From Paragordius varius (Eukaryota > Nematomorpha): a stretch of DNA of 64,000 nt. The stretch lies in NCBI GenBank assembly GCA_964247055.1, contig OZ176053.1, positions 2,790,001 through 2,854,000 of the forward strand. The letters run 5' to 3'. The position numbers and the translations under genes are program-made. This document shows, in pieces, positions 11,439-20,914 of the stretch (the first letter of the stretch is position 1; the number at the start of each line of letters is the position of its first letter). A model generated the notes under the pieces. That model was not told where the DNA came from. It saw only the letters and a program-made list of their open reading frames with translations, and searched no databases.

Positions 11439-13276
11439 ATGAGCACAAAAAGAGGTTGTAAATTCAACGATGAATTAATGAAAGATTTTCCTTTTATCAA
11501 AAAAACGAAGAATGATCAATCATCTGTTAAATGTCTTATATGCGAGGGGGAATTCACCCTAGCATATGGCGGCAAGCATGATATTACAAAGCATATAAAA
11601 ACACAGAAATATAAAAAATATTTAGATATGGCGGCATTATCTTACAAAATGAGCGATTTTTTTCGAAAAACCGCTTTTGAAGAGGAAGAAAAGAATTTGG
11701 CACTAGCTTAGGGCGTGTTATCTTTTCACACCTTTAATCACAATCTATGGATTGTACCTCACAGGTTATTCGCACGTTATTCCATAAAAAATTTACATGT
11801 GCCCGTACAAGGCTGAAGCCATAGTATGCAATGTCCTTTCGCCACATGCATTTTCTGAAATACAAAAAGATTTGCTGAAAATTAATTTCTTATCCCTATA
11901 CTCTGATGCATCAAATCACCATGAAACAAAATTATTTCCCACTAAGATATTTTGATTCAGAAACCGGAGCAAAAATTAAAATTTTAGATTTAATTTCTCT
12001 ACCCGATGAAAATTCCCAAAAAAATTTACTTCAATAATGCATATTCTAGAAAATAATTTAATAGACAAAATTATCGCATATTGCGCAGACAACACCAATA
12101 CGAACTTCAGTGGAAAAGCAAGGAGGGGAACGAATATTCATAAATTAGCAGATAATCTTAATCAAAACATTATTGGCGTTGGGTGTGCAGCGCATTTACA
12201 CAACGCTATTCAAACAGCTGCTGATTTGTTACCCCTAGATGTGGAAAATAGTTATTAAAATATATATCTTTTTTATATATACACGGTACGCGTTGAAACG
12301 CTTAAAGAATTCTGTGAAAATTCAGAAGTTCAATATCAAAAAATGCTTGGATATTGTAAATCTCGTTGGTTAGCTTTTATGCCAGCTATCGAAAGAATTT
12401 TAAAAATGAAGGATCCTTTAAAATCTTTTAATTATCACAGGACAAATGTCCTACAACTTTAAAAAAGTTTTTTGAAAGTGATTCTTCAAAAATATGGTTA
12501 GAATTCTTACATAATCAAGCTTCTCTCTTTCAAAATGTTATTAAATTTATAGAAGGTGACAAAATTTCGGCAATCGAAGTAGCCAATGAAGTTAGTAACC
12601 TAAAATTCCAATGTCAAGAACGGTTAGAAAATAATTTTATACCATTAACCATCCGCAATATAATAAATAATTTAGAAAAACAAGGCTTAATAAATCGCCA
12701 AGATATCCTGTACCATATAAAAATGTTTTATACAAACTGTAAAGATTATTTGGAAGACTGGACGACGCAATTCAATGAAATTAATCATTTTCATTGGATA
12801 ACATTAAAATCATAATTGGTGCGATGTTCAAAAATCATTTGATTATATCTGCTCCCAAAAATTCTGAAAAAGTAATCTTTCAGAAAATGATATTTTTCTG
12901 AATTATCATTAGTTAAAAGATATATTAATAATGAAAACTTAAATTATGGACAAAAGTAAAATATACAGTAGAAAAGAAATGGTTGGAAATATTTCATCAT
13001 TTTGAAGCCAACTATAATACATACAATAATATTTTAAAAATTGTGGAATTCGCACTATCTTTGCCTGGAACCAACGCTGCTACTGAGCGCGTTTTTTCCA
13101 CAGTAAATCAGGTGTGGACATCGGAAAAATCAAATTTAAATGTTGAAACTTTAAATCCCATTTTATCTGTCAAATATAATTTGACAAATTTCTGTGAAGA
13201 CTTCTACAATATTTTAAAAAATGATGACAATCTTCTAAAACGCATTCACTCAAACAAAAAATGTACCAAAGAATAA
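11439..13276 (+). pseudogene. Broken hAT transposase with N-terminal BED zinc finger
   Basis: Three main open stretches carry the expected domains in order. Residues from 11439 include KCLICEGEF and HDITKHIKTQKY, a C2H2-like BED finger. The stretch at 12037-12258 has IIAYCADNTNTNFSGKARRG and IIGVGCAAHLHNAIQTAADL, the catalytic-core region with the conserved aspartate of CADN. The stretch at 12983-13276 has LSLPGTNAATERVFSTVN, the C-terminal hAT dimerisation signature. Between them (12290-12980) other frames still encode recognisable hAT text such as TVRVETLKEFCEN and KSRWLAFMPAIERILK. Several stops and frame changes make it non-functional as an enzyme. Confidence 0.8.
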
Positions 13277-13329
13277 AATATTTTCTAATATTTATAAAGT
13301 TTTTATATTAAAAAATAAACTAAATTACT

Positions 13330-13990
13330 TAAAATAAGTCTTCATAATTTGTCAAATTATATTTGAACACATAAAATGGCTTTTATTCAACATTTAAATT
13401 TGATTCCGTGTCCTTGCTTAATTTACTGTGGAGCGTTCAATAGCAGTGGTTCAGGTAAAGATAATGCAAATTCTACAATTAAAGTATTATTGTATGGAAC
13501 ATAATTTGATTAAAAATGATTATAACCATTTCTATTCTATGTATTTTTTTCTGTTGTCCATAATATAAGTTTTCATTCAATATATTTATTTAATAATGAG
13601 ACTTCATAAAAAAGTATCATTGTGCACCGTCTTGTCTTCCAAATAATCGTTTCTGGCTGTATAAAACATTTTTATATTCTGGCTATTCATTGAGCCTTGT
13701 TTTTCTGGATGCTTTATAATATTGCGATTAGGTAATGGTATAAAATTATTTTCTAACCTTTTTTGACTTGGAATTTTGATCTTTGTCCTGTGATAAAAAA
13801 AGGATTCTAGGAGATCACATTTTTATAAATATTTCAATCGCTGGCAAAAGAGCTAACCAACAGTTCTACGCTATCCAAGCATTTTAACAACTAAATTTTC
13901 CACATCCAGGGGTAACAAATCAGTAGCTGTTTGAATAGCGTTGTGTATCTGCCAATAATGTTTTTATTAAGATTATTCGCTTAATTGATA
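13330..13990 (-). repeat. Inverted, internally deleted copy of the same hAT transposase
   Basis: The reverse complement of this stretch is collinear with 12150-13215 of the plus-strand transposase. Shared words include 'caacgctattcaaacagct', 'gttagaaaataattttatac', 'aaatgttttatac' and 'atttgcattatctttacctg'. The copy carries internal deletions and many substitutions, so it is not a fresh duplication. The two arms plus a spacer of about 115 bp form a long imperfect palindrome within one element. Confidence 0.8.
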
Positions 13991-15460
13991 AAAATATTTT
14001 TTGCCGCTTCTTGCATCACCCAGAGCACTTTGTGATGATTTCGTCTTTATTATTTTTTTTCTAGAATATTACAATCACTTCACCCTTTGTTCGTGCACAT
14101 GTAAATTTATTGTATAAGATACAAACAACTTGTAAGGCACAAATTTTTTTATATTTATAATGTATTTATGTTAAAAATAAATAAATATTACAATAGATTT
14201 TTTGTATAAACATTTTTGGTTGTAACCCCCAATGACCCCCCCCTTCTCAGATTTGTCCCGCTTTTTCCTTCAAAAAATCTGGTCACCTTAGCCATAGGGC
14301 AATTTTAAAGCACTCTTAGGGCCGCATGCGGCCCGCGGGCCGCGGTTTGAGTATCACTGCTCTACACTTATCTAATGATAAATTATAGTTTTTTAAAGAC
14401 TCCAAAGCCTAAAAAAACACTTCCTTTATTTCATTTTTTTTCGCCATACCTGTTTCCTAAATATCGAAATATGTGACTTAATTGATCTTTTTTGCTATAT
14501 CCAGAGTAGTGTCTAAAATGAGAGTGTAAAAAGTCGCCTCTTTTATTTTAGATAAAATTACTCTCTCAAACTCGTTGCAATGCAGTCTATAATTTCCTCT
14601 TGTATTATTGGACTCAAATATTTAATGTTAACCTTAGGTTTATCCAACACTTGCTTCATTATACTATCATATTTTGCAAGTTGAAGCTGACTTATAAAAT
14701 AACCATTGTAGATATTATCAAAAGTTTCACGATACCACGGAAAGACAGAGAATTTTTTGACAAAGATAATGTTATATTAACTAATCTTTCTAATACATTA
14801 ACTCAAAAATTTGTTTCGTTATTTAAGTTGTTTTTATAATCCCGCTCAATCGTCTTACCCTCTTTTCATTTATCATAAATAGAGCAGAAGTCCATGTGAT
14901 ACTCCTTCATGTATAGAAATTTTTTTGCATAGCGCTTTCAATTCCTCACACCCTCTCTCCAAATGTCATTACTGTCATTAGAGAACATCCAGCACGGTTC
15001 ACAATAGGCTGCATCAAAAATTTTATTGTAACATATCCATGATCTTTTTACAAGCCCAGATTTATGTCTGAAAATCAACGATTTTCTTGAAAAGGATCTC
15101 TTTTAAAAGATCCTGGGGGGTGAATTAAACGATATCAGAATATGTTTTTCAAATCAAACGACTCAAACTACGTTCATTAATATAACTCAAACTATCTAAA
15201 TCATCCACACTTTTGTTGTTAATCATACCCTTTTTTCATTTTGCTAGAGCTAGCATGAGGGCTAGTGACTCGAACTATCCAAATTATCTACACCATTGCT
15301 TTCAACTGTTTTTTGTTTCTCGTGTGAGCTAGCATCATAGGACACATTTTTCGAAATGGGTTTTACAAAATCTGTCATTTCTTTCATTTTTGAAACGCCT
15401 ATTGTGTTTTCCTTCGCACTTTTTCGTTTTTGCGCTCCGCTTAAGTATGGCACTCAGAAA

Positions 15461-17484
15461 TAAAATTTTTTTTAGAATTAAGTATGTAATAATTTTTTTT
15501 AAAACTATGCGGTTATTATGAAAACATGATGCGAATCTTCAAAATCTTTAAGTTAAGAGGTCGGCAACCTTTCCTTTTGTGCGGACCCCAAGGTAGTGAC
15601 CATAATATTTTTAAAATGATAAAACATAAACTATGACGTGCAGTAATTAACATGGGCATAATTATAAACCTATTTTACTATGACTTAATTCCTAATTCAT
15701 GAATGGGATAGCTTGTTTAGTGAAGCTTTCTCTATTTCGCTCCTTTGCATGGTCACATATTCGTTTTTCATATAAAAACATTGACAATATATGCGCGGAA
15801 TACGGGCCTACCTAGGAATCGCAGCGGAGAAACATCTTCACTAAAACTAATTCCTAAAAGTTGTATTGGAATTCGGATAAATAAAATTTTGACAGCTCTT
15901 TAGTCAGAATAATAAAATATTTTTTATGGAAATATGGCTTTTTGAAATTATGATAACCGGGATTCGAACTGGTCCCAAAAAAGTGGAATAGAACCGGGCT
16001 CTAATTTAAAAATGGAACAGGAATCGATTCCAAAAACAGGAACCAGGTTCTGGTTCGAAGGCCTGATAAATATGTATAAATGTACTAATTAAATGGAATC
16101 AATGTGCGGACCACCAAGATTTTTAAATTAGTGTGTGGTGAAAGTTTATCGAAAATTATATGTTTTAGAACTAAAAATAAATTTGAAAATAACATTCATC
16201 AAAGGTATAAAACATTATAAAAATAATGCACATTAATGTATACCAGCTAACAAATTTAGGCCAATTCACTTTACAGTAAATATGAAATAATAATCATTGT
16301 GTAAATGTATTTCATTCAGGATTCATCCATTGAAAAACATTTTTTACATAATTATTGTTATTTTTCATATTTTGCTGTAATATTAAAGTTAGTTGGCCTG
16401 CATTAAATTGCACATAATCAAAATGTGAGATTACTTGCTAGAGAATATTGTTATGATTGTTTTTCTTTTTTCCCTCCTTTATTTGTTCACTATTTAAACT
16501 GCCAATAAAGGAACTAACAATATCATTATGGCCAAAATGAAATGGATACTGAAAAATGCATTTTTTGCTCTGCTTTTTACTCAATAATATTATGAACCCG
16601 TTTCCTCATAAAAATTAAAAAATTGTCTTTCACACTAGATTGAAAAACAAACTATAATTTTACGTTATAGGAATATATTAATGCAAATGAGATTTAATTT
16701 GTAATTATTTTAATTTAACAGAGGCAAAAAAATTGATTATTTTAATTAACAGAGGCAAAAAAATTAGATCTGTCAAAATTTTGTGAATTCTCACAAAGCT
16801 ATAATACTATAATTTTTAATAACAAGATTATTTAGGACTCAAAAATTTATAAGCTTCACTTAATTTTTGGTTTTAACTATCTATTTTAATTTATTTATTA
16901 TTAACTAATTTCACAGGGTCACTGTTTTGCTTTACCGCCCCCGCACTGTTCCCCATAGCTACCCGTAGTTTAGCTACTGATTATAATTCACCACCAAAGA
17001 TTTTGTATAAATTGATTTTTTGATTATGCGCCTTCTTTATCAAAATTTTACTAAAAAATATTATAGTTTATAGAAATCAAATGCTAGTTTGTAATATATC
17101 ATTTTAAAGAGTAAAGAATCCATAAAATGCATTCTAATATGTTTTGCATTCATTAATATTAGAAATAGGAAGCGACAAACGCACGAAGCGAAAGCGTTTT
17201 TCTTAATTAATATATTTTTAAAACTAATGAATGAAAATAGCTTTCTAGAAGGCGTTGATTGTCCAAAAAAGATAATACAAATTTTTTTTGATTAAAACAT
17301 TTATTTATTGCTTTAAATCATTCAAAACAGCCATTTTTTGGTTTGTTTTTTGAAAAATCACTATCTCATCATTATTATTTTATTTTGTGTACGAAGCTTA
17401 TAATTTCAAAATTTTAATAAAAATATAGTTTAAGGTTTTATAATTCATATGAATTTTCTTTTCTGTGTCTTTATGTGTCAAACC
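15461..17484. other. Intergenic AT-rich DNA with a solo hAT-like end
   Basis: At about 15557 the sequence 'agaggtcggcaaccttt' resembles a hAT terminus, and 'gcggaccaccaag' occurs near 16105, but no matching pair of ends was found. At 15950-16060 GC-richer text repeats 'ggttcgaa' and 'gaaccggg'-type words and looks like an unclassified repeat. No gene is supported. Confidence 0.4.
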
Positions 17485-17544
17485 AGTGGTTTCCAACCTT
17501 TTTTGGTTACGAACATCAAAAAAAATTAAGATAAAATTTTTTAA

Positions 17545-18141
17545 TCTATATATTTATAAAAATGGAAAATGCTGGCTTTGTGATCTGTTTCCGAAAAACC
17601 GGTAGACCCATTTAAATCCAAACATCGAAAAAACATGATTATTAATGAATGCCCCAACAAAAGCTTCGCCCTTTTTTTGAAATGGCTCCCAGTTTGGGCC
17701 CACCCCGTGTAAAAAACGGGTTTTATGAAATCAGAAATCCACAAAAATCGTGTCTTTGAGACAATTTTCCGGAAAACGTGTTGGACCATTCAATATCAAA
17801 TATGATTTTTTTTACTTATTTTCGATTGCGCCGAACATAGTCGTCTCGCTTTTTTAATTTAAATCCTCTTTTTACCCGCTACCCCCGTAAAATGCTATTT
17901 TTTTTCAAAAAAAATTAAGTTCACAAAAATAATTTTTTGAATCTATTTTTCCCCCAAGTAAACAATATATTAGTATGAATGCCCCGTTTTGAAATTCCTA
18001 TGAGATCATAGCTTTTAAATATATTTCGAAAGAATCCACATATGTGGATCATTTTGTTGTCCCTTTATTCAAATAGCCCCCCCCCCACCAGAAGTCCGAA
18101 GGACTTCCTCGGGCTGCGTAGCAGCACTAGATTTACGCTAG
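17545..18141 (+). mobile_element. Non-autonomous Helitron, copy 1
   Basis: It starts TCTATATATTTATAAAAATG and ends GATTTACGCTAG, inserted between A (17544) and T (18142): the 5'-TC...CTAG-3', A^T insertion signature of Helitrons. Two hairpins precede the end, GAAGTCC/GGACTTC and GCTGC-GTA-GCAGC, the latter about 12 nt before the terminal CTAG as expected. A second copy at 40450-41007 has the same ends and the same A/T flanks. No Rep/helicase is encoded. The minus-strand open frames inside it are shared by both copies with changes and are not genes. Confidence 0.9.
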
Positions 18142-18208
18142 TAATATCATAAAAATCATAATCAATGAAATCCTATCTGCAATGTTGAAATATTTTTTCC
18201 ATTTCGGG

Positions 18209-19469
18209 CAGAGGCGTAGCTTGCGTTTCTGGCGCCCGGTGCATGAATCCGTGATGGCACCCCTTACCCCTTGGATTTTGAAAAATAATCAAATTTAAAA
18301 CGTGAGCGGGAAGAAATGTGCCGTCATAAACAGAAACATGTGAAAATAAACACCCCATTGAACAAGACGGCTTGCTTAGCAAAGGTATCAGTAATTAGTT
18401 TAAACTCGATGTTATATAAAAGCAGTATTCAAACTCCATCCAAAGTTGTTGGGGAGAGGTATTTTTAATCATTAATTATCTGAAAATATTGAGCCGCCGT
18501 TGGCAGCAAAGTCGAATTGATATTATAATTATTAGCATTATGCAAAAATGATTGTAGTTTATGTGCGGTATAATTTTCTTTCAATTTTCGTTTTTTATTT
18601 TGAGAACCGGTATATTTAAGCATTACCGATAATAATAATTCAATTAAATAATTATTTTTCATATTTAAACTATTATCTTATCCTGCCCTTCGAGGGAACG
18701 ATTGGTATAAAACCTTAAAATATTAATGCTTTAATATAGTATAAAGTATGAATTTCAGCCGGAACCGTTTTAGGGTTCAATTCCAAGTCAGTTTTTTCTG
18801 ATTTCTGTTTTTTCATTTTTTAATGAAGAATTTTTATTTCCAAAACGGTTCCACTATGTTTTGATTTAAAATCTCAATTTTGCGTTTTTTTGACGCAGAT
18901 AAACAAATATACGTTAAAACTATGAAAATAAACAATATAATTGTTTAACGGTTTAATCATAACTCTAGTTCTTTAGATATTAATAAAATATATTTGATGG
19001 CCATATGTTAAAATATATTAAGCTGTGTGAGTCATTTGGTATAATAAAAATAATTGAAAATAGATAAAATAAATGTAAATAATATTTGATATTTCTCAAA
19101 TGGATGATGGAATAATGAAAAAAGAAATTTCAAGAAGAAAAGAGTTCCGACGCAGCAAAAAAATGGTTACAAGGGAAACAAAAAGAGGAAAAAAAAACAA
19201 CGGCATAATGTATTTAGATGTAGACGGAAAGAAAAATTAACAACATTTATTTTGGAATTTGCTCTTTCTTATAATATCAATATTAAATTTGAATTACCTA
19301 ATGAGTGGGCATCGAGGAAGCATTAACCACTCATAAATGGGTGATTTTTTTAATGTATCAAAAATAATAACTTTAATGCTTATTTTTAAAAATAAAATCA
19401 AAACTTTTTAAAATCCGATCCTCACTAAAGCGCACGGTGCACCAGCGCTCCTTCCCCCTTATGCCACTG
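18209..19469. mobile_element. hAT-type element, GGCGTAGC-terminus family, with 8-bp duplication
   Basis: The left end CAGAGGCGTAGCTTGCG and right end CTTATGCCACTG are inverted. The flanks are ATTTCGGG (18201-18208) and ATTTCCGG (19470-19477), an 8-bp duplication with one mismatch. The body (about 1.26 kb) has a diverged, AT-rich interior without a recognisable transposase. Shorter relatives lie at 20259-20518 and about 61968-62169. Confidence 0.75.
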
Positions 19470-19621
19470 ATTTCCGGAACAAATCTTGATAATTTGAACC
19501 GGAGTCCTCATTAACCTTCAATTTGTTTTCTATTTTAATTTTTTTAAATTCTCCAAATTTTTTGTGCCCCCTAAGTTTTTCTATAACCTCTAGGGGGTCG
19601 CCTTCGTTTTGGGAACCATTC

Positions 19622-20258
19622 TATTAAACATCTAACATAATATAAAACGCTATAATTAATTTCTCCGAAGAGAGAGTATCTATTTTATACCGCGCCAGTA
19701 CAAAATATCTGGTCACATTATATTTATATTAATGTTAGATGTGATCAATAGAATATATACTTAAATTTTAGGGTTAGAAAAAACACGATATTTTGCAAAA
19801 ATGTTTAAAAAAATGGCATCATAGTATTTTGATATAAAACTTTTCATTCCAAACTATATTTTATTAAGATATTTCAACTTATTTATATGACCTGGGGTAT
19901 TTAAATGAGATTTGAATCCAAGTGTTAAAATGTAATTTGAAAACTTTACAAAGTCAATTCTGCCTGTTGTATCCTAATTTAAAAAATGAAGAAAAAATTG
20001 CGAGGTGGAAATGAGGATTTTCTGCAATTTTGTATTTTTTCAAAAATTGTAGGCGGTTAAAAGAAAAAAAATCATTTTAATTTGGCCCAAAAATTATATT
20101 TATTAATTTTTTAGTTTTAAATGGCTTATATAAAACTATCCAAAAACGCAATGTAGTATTAAATCGCTAACAGGCGATGTGCATATTATGGTATAAAAAT
20201 ATGTTTAACTCTGGAAGCTTTCAAATTACATACATATATTTGGAACAAAAGCAAAAGG
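19622..20258. other. Intergenic, no gene seen
   Basis: It contains a right-end scrap of the 2978-4310 hAT family at about 19690-19730 ('cagtacaaaatatctggtca'). Otherwise it is AT-rich with no supported feature. Confidence 0.4.
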
Positions 20259-20518
20259 TAGAGGCGTAGCCTGCATTTCTGGCGCCCGGTGCATGAATCC
20301 TTGATGGTTCCTTCTCCCCATATGCGATCCCTGCATTAAAAAGATAATAAATTCCGTGGTCACGACGAATAAAAATGGGTAATTTATATATGAATTATTT
20401 AAAAATAATAATTTTAAATACCTATTTTTTAAAACAAAATTAAAATTTTTTAAAATCCGGCACCCCTTCAACTGTGTCGCGCCGTGTATCAGCCCCTCTT
20501 TCCTTAGCTACCTCTCTG
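20259..20518. mobile_element. Short hAT MITE (GGCGTAGC-terminus family), upstream of TRRAP
   Basis: A 260-bp element with ends AGAGGCGTAGCCTGCATTTC and GCTACCTCTCTG, and the same 'ggcgcccggtgcatgaatcc' subterminal word as the copy at 18209. It ends about 400 bp before the TRRAP start codon. Flanking octamers match only partly, so the duplication has decayed. A minus-strand open frame across it is not a gene. Confidence 0.7.
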
Positions 20519-20914
20519 GAGTAAAGATTTAATTGAGCGCTTTATTTTTGAATATAAAATTTTAAGCAAGGCATTTTTTATATATTCCATAAAATCTAGC
20601 ATATCATCGCAAAACGGCTTTTTGCTTATATTTTAAAATTAAATCTTTTAGTGAGGAAAAACAAATTTTTCTTATATCGTATTTTAGTGATGTTTTGCAA
20701 TGAAGCCCTCAACCATAAAAAATTTATTTAATATAATGTTTAATGCGGACCAATTGTCAAGAAAAGGTAATACCTTCATTAAAATACTCATATGAATCCA
20801 AAGGTATGTGGTTGGATGTTTATTCTGCAATTTCTTTCAAAATATATATCTAAAGTTTTTTACTTATGAATCAGACTTTATACCCTTATCGCAATAGTCG
20901 CATGAAGAAAACAC
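20519..20914 (+). promoter_or_regulatory. TRRAP upstream region
   Basis: About 400 bp separate the hAT MITE from the TRRAP start codon. The stretch must contain the 5' UTR and, most simply, the core promoter. No TATA box or CpG-rich island stands out from the general AT background, so this rests on position alone. Confidence 0.35.

Larger units (their letters stand above)
10786..14290 (+). mobile_element. Inner hAT element (BED finger type) with target duplication GCCATAGG
   Basis: The ends TAAGGTGACCAGACGTCCCG and its mirror ending TCTGGTCACCTTA are flanked by identical octamers GCCATAGG (10778-10785 and 14291-14298). It lies wholly inside the hAT element at 8587-14359. Contents from left: a subterminal region with TCCCGC repeats, a tandem repeat of about 125 bp (11056-11435), a plus-strand transposase in broken frames (11439-13276), an inverted partial copy of that transposase (13330-13990), and the right end. 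It is the youngest insertion of the three-level nest, because its target duplication is perfect and its host element is cut. Confidence 0.9.
8587..14359 (-). mobile_element. hAT element (ZBED5/GTF2IRD2-like) with target duplication CTCTACAC, itself interrupted
   Basis: The termini CAGTGGTACTCACC (left) and GAGTATCACTG (right) form short inverted repeats. Identical octamers CTCTACAC flank them at 8579-8586 and 14360-14367. The subterminal GC-rich block (14315-14345) is the familiar GGCCCGCGGGCCGC type. Minus-strand transposase fragments run from about 10390 to 8750, including RWLSLSKVLNRFFVLRHEI near 9432-9376 and NSGWVLLAYLCDITYKI, both diagnostic of ZBED5-like hAT proteins. The coding region is broken by many changes. 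Removing the inner insertion (10786-14290 plus one octamer) leaves an element of about 2.26 kb. Confidence 0.85.
8190..15460 (-). mobile_element. TTF/ZMYM1-type hAT transposase remnant, split by a nested insertion
   Basis: Two minus-strand blocks belong to one element. The 5' block (15460 down to 14368) has PYLSGAQKRKSAKE, the N-terminus typical of TTF-zinc-finger hAT transposases, then AYCEPCWMFSND (the TTF finger core), and KIKEATFYTLILDTTLDI with KKDQLSHIFRYLG. The 3' block (8578 down to about 8190) continues with GYNGASVSGTYNRVQ, VYVHCAAHNLNLFI and FFATLEAIYTFFG, the next motifs of the same family. Between them sits a complete hAT insertion (8587-14359) with its target duplication. Several stops and frame changes show that this outer copy was already old. 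The order of motifs across the gap is what identifies the split element. Confidence 0.8.
17485..19621. mobile_element. Outer hAT shell holding a Helitron and a second hAT
   Basis: The left end CAGTGGTTTCCAACC and right end GTTTTGGGAACCATTC are inverted, with degenerate flanking octamers TGTCAAAC and TATTAAAC (6 of 8 matching). The right subterminal text 'taacctctagggggtcgcc' is typical of hAT ends. Inside lie a complete non-autonomous Helitron (17545-18141) and a hAT element (18209-19469). The shell retains no transposase. The pairing of ends is an inference from the inverted sequence and the imperfect duplication. Confidence 0.55.

Noticed and set aside
15950-15975. tRNA-like T-arm on the minus strand (GTTCGAATCCCGG)
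   Set aside because: No acceptor, D or anticodon arm can be folded around it, and the T-stem has a mismatch. Similar GGTTC words recur in the neighbouring repeat.
17541-17789. Minus-strand open frame with a relative at 40422-40692
   Set aside because: Both lie in the two Helitron copies. They differ by frameshifts and have no start context or homology, so they are shared repeat DNA and not a conserved gene.
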